A stretch of 46,459 nt of DNA from contig CAYTKT010000013.1 of NCBI GenBank assembly GCA_964438605.1, forward strand, positions 1 through 46,459. Reading direction: 5' to 3'. The translations under genes were made by a program, and so were the position numbers. Shown in pieces: positions 9,979-19,418 of the stretch. This DNA is from Alangreenwoodia sp964438605. GTDB taxonomy: Bacteria; Bacillota; Clostridia; Peptostreptococcales; Anaerovoracaceae. Position 1 is the first letter of the stretch; each line of letters begins with the position of its first letter. The notes under the pieces were generated by a model, which was not told where the DNA came from, made no database searches, and worked only from the letters and a program-made list of their open reading frames with translations.

Positions 9979-10560
9979 TCAGAAATGAAAATGGAAAAGG
10001 AATAAAATCTATCGTTTCGTGGCGGAGCATGTTCCCGCCGTTATGATTATGGCGCTGTTCGTTCTCAGCGCTATTTTGAGGGGTCAAAAATCCCAATCCA
10101 TCCATGGCGGCAGATCGGGCGGACATTCCGTCGGTTATTACGGATAAACGGAGATGCGCTGAACAACGACCTGCGGGAACAAGTTTGCGGCAGCGGCGGC
10201 CGGATGGAGCGGATAGAATTGCGCCAGTGTACGGAACGCAAGCAGTAACTTCACAGGGCAATCCTCAAATTTTTCGATGAGTGCCGTGCCGGAGAAAAAC
10301 ATTCCAGAGAGAGATTTCAAAATGTCCTGCATGATATTGACGAATATCTGGAAATCTGCGAACGAACAGGAGATCGAAACAGGATCATCGAAAAAACTGC
10401 TGCATTTATCAAAGAGATTAAGTTTTCGGACAGTCTGAAGACCCTTTTTTATTGACATACAAAAATTATAACGGTTATGAAGGGTGCGTGTCCAAGTATA
10501 TGTGAAGAAAGCAAATGGAACAAAATAGCGGCGGACGTTTTGAAAAAATAAGAAGAAAAC
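9979..10560 (+). other. Decayed non-coding stretch with ORF fragments
   Basis: No intact gene is present. A stop-free fragment at about 10252-10455 (plus strand) encodes some 66 residues, including ILKFFDECRAGEKH and DEYLEICERTGDRNRI, and ends at a TGA near 10453. It has coding-like composition but no start codon or ribosome site. Just upstream, another frame ends ERIELRQCTERKQ. I do not recognise either and take them as remains of a broken gene. Confidence 0.35.
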
Positions 10561-10581
10561 GGGAAATATGAGATTTTTTCG

Positions 10582-10611
10582 TTGACAATGGATGAACGGA
10601 AAAGTTATAAT
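10582..10611 (+). promoter_or_regulatory. Promoter of the infC-rpmI-rplT operon
   Basis: TTGACA at 10582-10587 and TATAAT at 10606-10611 are both consensus, with an 18-base spacer. The ribosomal leader begins just downstream. Confidence 0.85.
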
Positions 10612-10617
10612 GGTACG

Positions 10618-10740
10618 GTAGCATGAAGAAGAAGTAGTCCGCTTCTCACCCTGCGGCGAAGGCTGTACGGGTTAATAAAGAAACGATCAAATTTTGATTT
10701 CAGTTTTTGAAGCGGGTATGTATATATCCGCTTTTTTGTG
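10618..10740 (+). promoter_or_regulatory. Ribosomal protein L20 leader and attenuator
   Basis: The segment with GTCCGCTTCTCACCCTGCGG near 10637-10656 and CGGGTTAATA near 10668-10677 resembles the Firmicutes L20 leader found before infC. It ends in an intrinsic terminator at about 10710-10737 (AGCGG...CCGCT followed by six T). In the family, free L20 binds this leader and promotes termination, so the operon senses surplus L20. Confidence 0.8.
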
Positions 10741-10771
10741 CTAACCAACAAAGATTAGGAGGTGCTTGAAC

Positions 10772-11287
10772 ATTAGCGTGAAGGAAAATCAGATCAACGA
10801 ACAGATCCGTGAAAAAGAAGTCAGAGTGATCGATACCGATGGGTCGCAGCTTGGCATTATGCCAACATCCAGAGCTTTGAATATCGCTGCGGAGAGAAAG
10901 CTTGATCTGGTAAATATCGCTCCGTCTGCAAAGCCGCCGGTATGCAAAATACTCGATTACGGAAAATACAGATATGAGCTTCAGAAAAAAGAGAAAGAGT
11001 CCAGAAAACGGCAGAAGACGATTCAGATTAAGGAAATCCGTCTCAGAGCATTCATCGAAGAACATGATCTGCAGGTAAAGGTCAGAAATGCAATAAAGTT
11101 TTTAAAGGACGGCGACAAGGTAAAGGTCAGCCTGCGCTTCCGCGGACGCGAAAGAGGCTACGTCGGCACAGGGCAGCAGGTTATGGAAAAATTTGCGCAG
11201 GAAACTTCTGAAGTTGGCGTAATGGAGAAGAAACCAAAACTGGAAGGCAACAGCATGACAATGGTTTTAGCACCGAAAAATAACTAA
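10772..11287 (+). CDS. infC: Translation initiation factor IF-3
   Basis: IF-3 binds the 30S subunit and enforces correct start-codon and initiator tRNA selection. The 172-residue product has the N-terminal IREKEVRVIDTDGSQLGI region, the basic linker (KKEKESRKRQKT) and the C-terminal RFRGRE motif. Start choice: there is no ATG. AGGAGG lies at 10757-10762; the ATT at 10772 is 9 bases after it, while the TTG at 10766 is only 3 bases after it. An AUU start is well known for infC, where it underlies autoregulation, so I prefer ATT. It heads the infC-rpmI-rplT operon. Confidence 0.93.
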   Translation: MSVKENQINEQIREKEVRVIDTDGSQLGIMPTSRALNIAAERKLDLVNIAPSAKPPVCKILDYGKYRYELQKKEKESRKRQKTIQIKEIRLRAFIEEHDLQVKVRNAIKFLKDGDKVKVSLRFRGRERGYVGTGQQVMEKFAQETSEVGVMEKKPKLEGNSMTMVLAPKNN

Positions 11288-11312
11288 TTTAAATAATCAG
11301 GAGGACATAACG

Positions 11313-11507
11313 ATGGCTAAAATGAAATCCCATAGAGGAGCTATGAAGAGATTCAAAGTAACCGGTTCCGGAAAGGTTAAAAGACATAAGGCTTATAAAA
11401 GTCATATCCTCACAAAGAAAAGCCAAAAGAGAAAGAGAAATCTCAGAAAGGGCACTACTTTGACAAATGCAGACGAAAAGAGAATCAAGTCTGTACTGAA
11501 TGTGTAA
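11313..11507 (+). CDS. rpmI: 50S ribosomal protein L35
   Basis: A 64-residue, highly basic protein opening MAKMKSHRGAMKRFKVTGSGK, which is typical of bL35, and ending in the normal region NADEKRIKSVL. AGGAGG precedes the ATG. It lies in the conserved infC-rpmI-rplT order, with 25 bases to infC and 26 to rplT. Confidence 0.98.
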   Translation: MAKMKSHRGAMKRFKVTGSGKVKRHKAYKSHILTKKSQKRKRNLRKGTTLTNADEKRIKSVLNV

Positions 11508-11533
11508 AATCGGTGTGAGGGAGGTAACTTGAA

Positions 11534-11890
11534 ATGGCAAGAGTTAAGAAGGCGGTAAACGCAAAGAAAAAACATAAAAAAATATTAAAGCTGGCAAAAG
11601 GTTTTTACGGACAAAAGAGCAAAGTTTACAGAGCGGCTAACCCGGCGGTTATGAGATCGCTCAGATCGGCTTATATCGGAAGGAAAAACAAAAAGAGAGA
11701 TTATAGAAAGCTCTGGATTGCAAGAATTAACGCAGCAGCGAGGATGAACGGCATGTCATACAGTCAGTTTATGAATGGTCTGAAGAAATCCGGCATTGAA
11801 ATAAACAGAAAGATGCTTTCTGAAATGGCGATTCACGACGCAGCCGGCTTCACGGCGCTCGTAGAGACTGCAAAGGCGGCTCTCGCCTGA
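11534..11890 (+). CDS. rplT: 50S ribosomal protein L20
   Basis: A 118-residue basic protein with the bL20 signature: an N-terminal KKHKKILKLAKGFYG stretch, the helix containing YIGRKNKKRDYRKLWI, and SYSQFMNGLKK. It binds 23S rRNA early in 50S assembly and, in Firmicutes, represses its own operon through the upstream leader. It starts with ATG after a GAGGGAGG ribosome site. Confidence 0.98.
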   Translation: MARVKKAVNAKKKHKKILKLAKGFYGQKSKVYRAANPAVMRSLRSAYIGRKNKKRDYRKLWIARINAAARMNGMSYSQFMNGLKKSGIEINRKMLSEMAIHDAAGFTALVETAKAALA

Positions 11891-11971
11891 CCGCCTGGAT
11901 CGCCCACATAGAACAAAAGCCGGCGAACGGAATTGCCGTGATAAAATTAAAAACCGGAAGATTAGAATTAG

Positions 11972-12018
11972 AGGGGATGTCGCAGTAAGAGAAACGATCA
12001 AAAGCGAATCCCCTTTTT
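11972..12018 (+). terminator. Terminator after rplT
   Basis: GGGGAT(G)TCGC pairs with GCGAATCCCC across a roughly 25-base loop and is followed by five T. It would end the infC-rpmI-rplT transcript. Confidence 0.65.
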
Positions 12019-12155
12019 CATTATCGTGGTGTGCTTACGGATGCGTTTTTTATGCGTTTTTTGCGCGGAAAGGACACGAAAAAAATATTTTCCGTGGAAA
12101 AAAGGCAGAATATATGTGGGAAGGCAATAGAATACGGCCGATGTGCAATCTCTGT

Positions 12156-14147
12156 CTATTCCAGTCTGTCCACTTCGTCCAGCCACAGCGCGGCGTCGGC
12201 GTCACTCGGCATTCTCCAGTCACCGCGCGGGGAAAGGGTGACAGTACCTACCTTCGGACCATCAGGAATGCAGCTGCGTTTGTACTGCTGCTGGAAAAAG
12301 CGACGGTAAAATTCACGGAGCCATTTTTTGATATATGCACGGTCGAATTCGCCCTCAAAAGTCTGCTCTGCGATGTAGAGCAGCTTTTGCGGGCGCATAC
12401 CGAAACGCATCGTATAATAAAGAAAGAAATCATGCAGGATATACGGCCCGACGCGGTCTTCTGTTTTCTGGATGATTTTTCCTTCTTTGTCAGGCGGCAG
12501 AAGTTCAGGCGAAATCGGCGTGTCAATAATGTCGTAAAGGGCAGCGCGCAGCGCAGCGTTGTCGGCGCTGTAATTTTTATCTTCGTCAGGGCCGGAAGCT
12601 TTATGATCGGCAACCCAGCCGACGACGAATTTGACGAGTGTCTTCGGGACGCTGACATTGACGGCATACATAGACATATGGTCACCGTTATATGTGCTCC
12701 ATCCTAAAGCGGACTCAGACAGGTCACCTGTGCCTACGACCATTCCGCCTTCTTTGTTTGAAATATCCATGAGGATTTGAGTGCGCTCACGGGCTTGACA
12801 GTTTTCGTAAGTCACGTCGTGGATTGACGGATCGTGGCCGATGGCTGCAAAATGATCTCTGACAGCGTCAGCGATGGAAATTTCGCGGATGTCGGTGCCA
12901 AGCAGGCGCATGATAGTCAAGGCATTGTTGTACGTTTTTTCCGTCGTTCCAAAGCCCGGCATGGTGACAGCGATGATATTTTTCGGGTCGCGGCCGAGCA
13001 TTTTAAATGTTTCGACACAGACGAGCAGCGCCAGCGTGGAATCGAGGCCGCCGGAAATGCCGACAACAGCCGTTTTTGCACGGGCGTGTTCAAGGCGCTT
13101 TGCGAGACCGGCTGTTTGGATTTTGAAGATTTCCTCGCAGCGGTTGTCGATAGAAGCCTTGTTGGATGGAACAAACGGATTTTTGCCGTATTTTCTGAAA
13201 AGTTTTTCTGATTTCATATCGACCGTCCGCAGCGGCGCGACGGCAACGCGTTGATATTGGCTTCGGTTTGTATATGCAGACGTACATTCCTCAATGCCGC
13301 GGTCCAGAGATCGTTCAAATTTTAAGCGTTCACAGTCGATTTCACCGTAAATGATGTTGGAATCGCGGCAAAATCTGTCGTTTTCAGCCAGGAGCGCACC
13401 GTTTTCCGCAATCATGCAGTGGCCGCTGTAAACCAGGTCAGTTGTGGACTCCGTGACGCCACAGGATGCGTAGACATAGCCGGAAAGATTACCGGCGCTG
13501 TTCTGGAGCACAAGGCGACGGCGGAAGTCAGCTTTTCCGACGGTTTCATCGCTGGCTGACGGGTTGAATATAATCTGAGCGCCGTTGAGTGCCAGCATGG
13601 AACCCGGAGTGACAGGCATCCAGAGGTCCTGGCAGATTTCGATGCCGAACGTAATGTTGTTTTCAACGTCTTCAAAGATGATATGGCCGAAAGGGACATC
13701 TTTGCCGAATATCTTTACGGAAGTTACATCGGATGAAATCCTGATGCCGGGTGCAAACCACCTGCCTTCGTAAAATTCGCGGCTGTTTGGAAGGAACATT
13801 TTCGGTACAATGCCGAGAATGTCGCCGTGTTGGATTACGGCTGCGCAGTTATAAAGACTGTTTTCAAGCCTGTAATAAAATCCTGTAATGATCAGACAGC
13901 TGATTTCGGCGGAAGCGTCGACAAGGTGTTTAAGCCCGTCGAGATTGCCGTTATAAAGATGCTGCTGGTAAAAAAGATCAGCGCACGTATAGCCCGTTAC
14001 GGCCAGTTCCGGAAAGAGGGCGACGGCGGCGCCGTTTTTGTCGGCCTCGCGGGCGCAAGCGATCAGATGTTCCGTATTATATGATGGATTTGCGACTTTC
14101 AGAGCAGGCGAAGCCGAGGCCACTCTGAGAAAACCTGATTGATTCAT
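12156..14147 (-). CDS. nadE: Glutamine-dependent NAD+ synthetase
   Basis: It makes NAD from nicotinate adenine dinucleotide, ATP and glutamine-derived ammonia. The 663-residue protein fuses an N-terminal nitrilase-type glutaminase (Glu47 in FPELAVTGY, the Lys of VPKMFLPN, and the Cys of IEICQDLW near residue 175) to an NAD synthase domain with the ATP-pyrophosphatase loop SGGLDS near residues 365-370. The long, two-domain form fits organisms using glutamine. Upstream on the minus strand is AGGAG 9 bases before the ATG. It is transcribed towards the L20 operon and divergently from the YhaM-like gene. Confidence 0.95.
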   Translation of the reverse strand: MNQSGFLRVASASPALKVANPSYNTEHLIACAREADKNGAAVALFPELAVTGYTCADLFYQQHLYNGNLDGLKHLVDASAEISCLIITGFYYRLENSLYNCAAVIQHGDILGIVPKMFLPNSREFYEGRWFAPGIRISSDVTSVKIFGKDVPFGHIIFEDVENNITFGIEICQDLWMPVTPGSMLALNGAQIIFNPSASDETVGKADFRRRLVLQNSAGNLSGYVYASCGVTESTTDLVYSGHCMIAENGALLAENDRFCRDSNIIYGEIDCERLKFERSLDRGIEECTSAYTNRSQYQRVAVAPLRTVDMKSEKLFRKYGKNPFVPSNKASIDNRCEEIFKIQTAGLAKRLEHARAKTAVVGISGGLDSTLALLVCVETFKMLGRDPKNIIAVTMPGFGTTEKTYNNALTIMRLLGTDIREISIADAVRDHFAAIGHDPSIHDVTYENCQARERTQILMDISNKEGGMVVGTGDLSESALGWSTYNGDHMSMYAVNVSVPKTLVKFVVGWVADHKASGPDEDKNYSADNAALRAALYDIIDTPISPELLPPDKEGKIIQKTEDRVGPYILHDFFLYYTMRFGMRPQKLLYIAEQTFEGEFDRAYIKKWLREFYRRFFQQQYKRSCIPDGPKVGTVTLSPRGDWRMPSDADAALWLDEVDRLE

Positions 14148-14370
14148 TTTAATTTACTCCTGTTACGGCTGCGCATTTGCGCTTAAATAATGAAACAATT
14201 TTTTATCCGGCACAAAAAAACGCAGCTTTTTCCTGATTTGGATTTTTAAATTATATGAATTTATTATATACTGTTGGATGAAAAATAAAAATCCGTTTTT
14301 TCGATAGACGTAAATTTATGATTGAAATATCTTTTAAAGGATGGTAAAATATTCCAAGGGGTGATGTGGT

Positions 14371-15336
14371 TTGAAAAAAGTGTATATCGACAGCCTGGAG
14401 ACAGGGCACGAGTTTGATGATTTTTTCCTGATGAAGTCGATGGCAGTTCGTGTGGGTTCCAATCAGAAAAAGTATATCGACATGATTCTCAGCGACAAAT
14501 CGGGGGACATCAGTGCGAAAAAATGGGATGCTGCGGAATCGGAGATTGCGGAACTGACAAGCTATGGTGAAAACGCGTTGATTAAGGTGCGGGCATTGGT
14601 CAATGAGTGGATGGGCAGACAGCAGCTTAAGGTTACAAAGTTCCGCCAGGTCAGGGATGACGACGAGGTCGATGTCTCGGAATTTATCCATACGGCTCCT
14701 GAAAGAGGCGAAGAAATGTATGATTTTGTTATAGGAGAGATCGCGAAAATTGGAGATGAAAAACTGCGTCGGATCTGTGAGTTGCTGATGGAGCGCAACC
14801 ATGAGAGACTGATTTATTATCCGGCGGCGTCAAAAAACCATCATGCTGTTATGTCGGGCCTGCTTTTTCATATAAAGAGAATGCTGATAATGGGCGAAAA
14901 GGCGTGCGAGGTCTATACGAATCTTGATCCCGACTGGGTAATCGCCGGGGTTGTCGTTCATGATGTGGAAAAACTGGATGAAATTCTTTCCGACAAATGG
15001 GGAATTTCATCAGGTTATTCGTTTGAAGGGCAGATGCTGGGCCACATCACTCAGGGAGTTAAGCTGATCGACAGGATGGCGGAGGAAGTTGGACTTGATA
15101 AGGAGAAGGCCGTTATGCTGGAACACATGATTTTGTCGCATCATTATGAGCCGGAATTTGGCAGCCCGAAGCGTCCAATGTTTCCGGAGGCAGAGCTGCT
15201 TCATTATCTCGATATTTTCGACGCACGGCTTTATGATATGGAGGAGGCCGTTTCGGCGGTGCCGCCGGGCGAGTTTTCGGAAAAGGTGTGGACACTTGAA
15301 AACAGGCGGGTCTATAAACCGACATTTCGCAAATAG
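14371..15336 (+). CDS. 3'-5' exoribonuclease YhaM-like HD-domain protein
   Basis: A 321-residue protein with an N-terminal OB-like part (about residues 1-110) and a C-terminal HD phosphohydrolase domain. Metal ligands are visible in NHHAVMSGLLFH, the HD pair at about His196-Asp197 (VVHDVEK), HMILSHHYEPEFGSP and the final DIFDARL. The layout and the GSPK-P-x-FPEAELLHYLD region match YhaM, which trims single-stranded nucleic acid 3' ends. The start is TTG: AAGGGGTGA at 14356-14364 is 6 bases before it, and no ATG fits. It stands alone between nadE and recD2. Confidence 0.88.
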   Translation: MKKVYIDSLETGHEFDDFFLMKSMAVRVGSNQKKYIDMILSDKSGDISAKKWDAAESEIAELTSYGENALIKVRALVNEWMGRQQLKVTKFRQVRDDDEVDVSEFIHTAPERGEEMYDFVIGEIAKIGDEKLRRICELLMERNHERLIYYPAASKNHHAVMSGLLFHIKRMLIMGEKACEVYTNLDPDWVIAGVVVHDVEKLDEILSDKWGISSGYSFEGQMLGHITQGVKLIDRMAEEVGLDKEKAVMLEHMILSHHYEPEFGSPKRPMFPEAELLHYLDIFDARLYDMEEAVSAVPPGEFSEKVWTLENRRVYKPTFRK

Positions 15337-15664
15337 AGCACGTAATGCAAAGGTGCGGGTGTTGTTGGAAGCGACAGGAAAATATACAGTTTAAATAGAA
15401 AATTTGTTTTGTATGGAAGCGGAAATTTGCGAGGCCATAAAACAAAAGATGGACGGCGGCTGGATGAGCCGGACTTCCGGGCTGAAAATACGTAGCACAA
15501 GCGGCTGACGGAGGGCCAAAACCACTAAGTGTGAAGTCTGGGACGTTGCCGAGGGTCGTGAATAGGCGGATATGAAATGGAATTTATGTGATATTATAAT
15601 AGAGATAACAGAAATTTTTAGAAAAATTCCAGTTGATTTGCGGCGAAAGAGGTGCGGCGGACGG
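15337..15664 (+). other. Spacer before recD2
   Basis: I see no convincing gene, structured RNA or terminator in these 330 bases. A longer in-frame opening for recD2 (from 15572) is present but unsupported. Confidence 0.3.
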
Positions 15665-17890
15665 ATGATAGAAAAATGCGGAAGACTTGTGGAGATCATT
15701 TTCAGAAATAAAGAAAATTATTATACAGTCGCCGTCATCGAAAATGATGACAAGATGGAGCGATTTACCGCGGTGGGCAGTATGCCTTTAGCAAAATGCG
15801 GCATGAAGTTCAGACTGAAAGGCACTTGGAAGACGCATCCTTCTTATGGCGAGCAGTTTGCATTTTCTGAGTGCACTGAGGAGGTGCCCAAAGATGAAGA
15901 TGGAATCCGTGAATTTCTGGCGTCCGGTGTCATACGAGGCGTCGGTCCTAAAATGGCGGCCGCTATTGTGGAGCACTTTGGCGAGAAAACGCTCGAAATT
16001 ATTGAAACGGAGCCGAAACGCCTCCAGGAGATCAGCGGCATCGGGAAGTCAAAGGCAAAGCTGATCGTGGAAAGTTATCAAGCCCACAGAGAATTTGCTG
16101 ACATTTCCATGTTTTTTGCGAATCACGGCATTAGTACCGCGTATGCGATGAAAATGTACAAAATTTACGGAGCGGAAACGGTTCATGCTGTTATGGAAAA
16201 TCCTTATAGACTAATTACCGACATACGGGGGATCGGTTTTCAGCAGGCGGACCAGATTGCTGAGAAGCTTGGAATCGAAAGAGACTCCGAATACCGTCTG
16301 ACAAGCGGCATACGTTTTCAGCTTGGCCGCTATGCAGCAGCCGGCCATACATGTGTTCCGTTTCGGGAGTTTTGTGAGGGGACGGCGCAGCTGCTCGATG
16401 TTCCGATTGCTGATATTCACGATGTGGCGGAACTGCTCGTTATCGACGGTCATGTCAGGATTGATGACCAGGATGGCCGGCAGATGATTTATCTGTCCGC
16501 TTATTTTGAGGCGGAAAACAATGTGGCGCGCAGGCTTTTCGCGTTTCACAGCGCATCTGTGCGGCAGATTCAGTCGGATGTCGACGGCTTGATCAAAATA
16601 TCGGCAAATTCGGCGGGCATCACACTTTCTGAAAATCAGGAGTCGGCTGTCCACAGCTGTGTAGAAAATGGGGTCTGCGTTGTGACGGGCGGACCGGGGA
16701 CAGGCAAGACGACGGTTATCAATACGATTATCGACGTGTTTGAGATGTGCGGGCTGAGTGTTGCAATCGCAGCACCGACAGGACGTGCCGCTAAACGGAT
16801 TTCCGAGACGTCGGGACGCCAGGCGGTGACGATTCACAGGCTGCTTGAATATTATTATTCGGAGGACAGCGACAAAATGCATTTCGGCAGAAACGCAGAA
16901 GACCCGCTGGATCATGATGCCGTTATAATCGACGAGATGTCAATGGTTGATATTCTGCTGATGAATGCGCTGACGGAGGCTATCGTGCCGGGGACGCGTC
17001 TGATTCTCGTGGGGGACGCCGATCAGCTGCCGTCGGTCGGGGCAGGAAATGTTCTGCGCGATATTATTTCGAGCGAAATTATTCCAACAGTACGTTTGAC
17101 AGAAATTTTCCGCCAGGCGCAGGAGAGTATGATTGTCGTCAATGCGCACAGGATAAACCATGGGGAATATCCGTTTTGCAATGAGAAAGACAAGGATTTT
17201 TTCATGATGCACAGACCGAACGAAGCATCCGTTTTGTCGACTATCCTTGAACTGTGCAGCCGCAGACTTCCTGCTTTTTATAGCGATTGCGACCCGATGC
17301 GTGATATTCAGGTGCTGACACCGATACGAAAAGGAACGCTTGGAATTTATAATCTGAATAAAGAACTGCAGGCGATTCTGAATCCGCCGGATATTGACAA
17401 GGCTCAGAAGGAACTGCAAGGCCGCGTGTTCCGCGAGGGGGACAAGGTGATGCAGATTAAGAATAATTACAGGCTTGAATGGAAGCGTTCTGACAATTCT
17501 CTTAACGGCGAGGGCGTTTACAACGGCGATATCGGTTTTGTCAAGACGATTGACATGGAATCAAATAAAATGACAGTGGTGTTTGATGATGTAAAATATG
17601 TGGAATACGAGTTCAATCAGACGGAAGAACTGGAACTTGCTTATGCGATGACAGTCCATAAAAGTCAGGGCAGCGAATTTCCTGTGATCATAATGCCGAT
17701 AACTTATTTCCCACCGATGCTGGCAAATCGAAATCTACTCTATACGGGAGTGACAAGAGGGAAAAAGAGTGTTATTCTTGTCGGTTCAGAACAGATGCTG
17801 CGCGCAATGATTGATAATAACAGGATTGACGAGAGGTGCTCCGGATTGTCGAGCAAGCTGAAGAAGTTTTTGATTCTGGACGAGTTATAG
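15665..17890 (+). CDS. recD2: RecD-like DNA helicase RecD2
   Basis: A 741-residue superfamily 1B 5'-3' DNA helicase of the RecD2 (YrrC) type, used in DNA repair without RecBC. Helix-hairpin-helix elements lie near residues 95-135 (GVGPKMAAAIVEHFG, ISGIGKSKAKLIVE). Walker A GGPGTGKTT is near residues 340-348, Walker B is VIIDEMSMVD, motif III is VGDADQLPSVG, and the C-terminal motifs are MTVHKSQGSEF and LLYTGVTRGKK. I start at the ATG at 15665 (MIEKCGRLVEI); 31 additional in-frame codons upstream carry no homology and lack a ribosome site. comF follows, a common neighbourhood in Clostridia. Confidence 0.93.
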   Translation: MIEKCGRLVEIIFRNKENYYTVAVIENDDKMERFTAVGSMPLAKCGMKFRLKGTWKTHPSYGEQFAFSECTEEVPKDEDGIREFLASGVIRGVGPKMAAAIVEHFGEKTLEIIETEPKRLQEISGIGKSKAKLIVESYQAHREFADISMFFANHGISTAYAMKMYKIYGAETVHAVMENPYRLITDIRGIGFQQADQIAEKLGIERDSEYRLTSGIRFQLGRYAAAGHTCVPFREFCEGTAQLLDVPIADIHDVAELLVIDGHVRIDDQDGRQMIYLSAYFEAENNVARRLFAFHSASVRQIQSDVDGLIKISANSAGITLSENQESAVHSCVENGVCVVTGGPGTGKTTVINTIIDVFEMCGLSVAIAAPTGRAAKRISETSGRQAVTIHRLLEYYYSEDSDKMHFGRNAEDPLDHDAVIIDEMSMVDILLMNALTEAIVPGTRLILVGDADQLPSVGAGNVLRDIISSEIIPTVRLTEIFRQAQESMIVVNAHRINHGEYPFCNEKDKDFFMMHRPNEASVLSTILELCSRRLPAFYSDCDPMRDIQVLTPIRKGTLGIYNLNKELQAILNPPDIDKAQKELQGRVFREGDKVMQIKNNYRLEWKRSDNSLNGEGVYNGDIGFVKTIDMESNKMTVVFDDVKYVEYEFNQTEELELAYAMTVHKSQGSEFPVIIMPITYFPPMLANRNLLYTGVTRGKKSVILVGSEQMLRAMIDNNRIDERCSGLSSKLKKFLILDEL

Positions 17891-18210
17891 TTTGGCAGAG
17901 TGGGCGCAGTCGAAAAATCGCGAAAAAATGAGCATACGAATGTAGGATTGGACAACGGGAAAAGTACGGCGGATTCAGTGGGAAAACATACTGTGATGCG
18001 ACATGTGACGGCGCACGAACGGCGCACGATAAGAACAGAAAAACGAAGAACTGTAAAAACGTACACAGGGGAAAAGCAAGAAAAGTGCGACAAATCAGGA
18101 CAGGAAATTTGTTGAGATAAGCCTGCGCGAAAAAGCAGAAAGATGCAAAAGCGCGTACAGGCGTGCGTTAATATGGCACGATAGGGAAGGGCGGCGATAA
18201 TTATATAATA
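17891..18210 (+). other. Spacer between recD2 and comF
   Basis: These 320 bases show no recognisable gene. A 71-codon frame (17900-18115) is low-complexity and basic, without a ribosome site. An AT-rich TTATATAATAAT just before 18211 could be a -10 region. Confidence 0.3.
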
Positions 18211-19218
18211 ATGAAAGAAAAATATTCAGCGCAAAGCGGGTCGAATCGGATGGTATCCGGAGCAAAAATGAAATATAGCGGCGCATCTGGAACGAAAATG
18301 GAGGTGGGCAAAACTCCGGGAACAGCGATAAGGTCTGGCGGCGCTTTAGGGATGAACGCAGACGGTGCATCTGGAAAAGCGAAGGAGATGTATAGCTCGG
18401 AGACGATGCGGGAGGCCGGAAGGCTGGTACGCGCATTATTCGGTGTTTTGGCCGATAAGGTGGCCGATTTTGTATTTCCGCCGGATATTTACTGCATATC
18501 CTGTGGCAGGCCGATTGCAGCGGGAAGTCTCTATTCGCTGTGTGACGACTGTCTTCAGGAAATCAGATGGGCGAACGGAAAATTGTGCCGTGTTTGCGGA
18601 AAATTGCTTGAGGACTGGTATCCGCGAAATATCTGCGGCACGTGTGCGAATCAGGAGCATAGTTTTGACCGCGGAGTCAGCTGCGTTCAATACGGAGAGA
18701 ACGAACGGCAGATTATCGCCGATTTTAAGTACAGGGGAAAGAGCTATCTGGCGAGGACGCTTTCCGAAATCCTGTACGATAAAATTTCGGCTCTCGGCTT
18801 TGATTTCGATTTCATCATTCCCGTACCGATGTATGCTCCAAAGGAAAAAAAGCGCGGGTATAATCAGGCCGCACTTTTAGGCAGATATTTGGGGCAGCGG
18901 ATGGGAAAGATATGCAGAACCGATTGTCTGTACAGGGTCCGGGAAACTGTTCCGATGAGCAAACTTGGCGCACGGGAGCGCAGACGGAATCTTGACAACG
19001 CTTTTGAGGTCAGCAGGCGGGGAGCGCAGTTTATCAGAGGAAAATGTGTTCTTCTCATCGACGACATTTATACGACGGGAACGACGGCAGAACACTGCGC
19101 GTCGTTGCTCAAAGCTCACGGATGTCGGGAGATTATCGTCGCTTCTGTGGCGGCGAGCAAGAACCAGAAGATTTTGCGGAATATGCAGAATGAGAAGGAT
19201 GAGCCGGAAGCGCTGTGA
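18211..19218 (+). CDS. comF: ComF-family phosphoribosyltransferase-like protein
   Basis: ComF family members serve DNA uptake or processing in naturally competent bacteria, though their biochemical role is unclear. After residue 80 there are two zinc-type cysteine pairs (CISCGRP...CDDC and CRVCG...CGTC), the KKRGYNQA segment, and the PRPP-loop IDDIYTTGTTA near residues 282-292. The start is uncertain: from the ATG at 18211 the first 60 residues are Gly/Ser/Lys/Met-rich and unlike the family. In-frame ATGs at 18268, 18388 and 18406 are alternatives, and the one at 18406 would give the usual length, but none has an ideal ribosome site. It precedes the raiA RNA and hpf, as in other Clostridia. 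Confidence 0.88.
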   Translation: MKEKYSAQSGSNRMVSGAKMKYSGASGTKMEVGKTPGTAIRSGGALGMNADGASGKAKEMYSSETMREAGRLVRALFGVLADKVADFVFPPDIYCISCGRPIAAGSLYSLCDDCLQEIRWANGKLCRVCGKLLEDWYPRNICGTCANQEHSFDRGVSCVQYGENERQIIADFKYRGKSYLARTLSEILYDKISALGFDFDFIIPVPMYAPKEKKRGYNQAALLGRYLGQRMGKICRTDCLYRVRETVPMSKLGARERRRNLDNAFEVSRRGAQFIRGKCVLLIDDIYTTGTTAEHCASLLKAHGCREIIVASVAASKNQKILRNMQNEKDEPEAL

Positions 19219-19384
19219 TGGAGTGGCCGCAGCGATTAGAAGATTTGGGATATGCAGAGTTCGAGAGTCGGTAGGGATAGAGTTGTGCCAGAAGCCGGCG
19301 GCTTTTGCGGCGCGTGTGAAATACACAGACTGCATGGGAGGAAATTTAACGGAAATGGAAGAGGAACTTTGAGGATTTTAGCAG

Positions 19385-19413
19385 TTGTATGCAATTTCAT
19401 TATTTGGTAAGAT
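19385..19413 (+). promoter_or_regulatory. Promoter of the raiA-type RNA
   Basis: TTGTAT at 19385-19390 and TAAGAT at 19408-19413 are separated by 17 bases. Transcription would start near 19419, just where the structured G-rich segment begins. Confidence 0.6.
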
Positions 19414-19418
19414 AAGAG

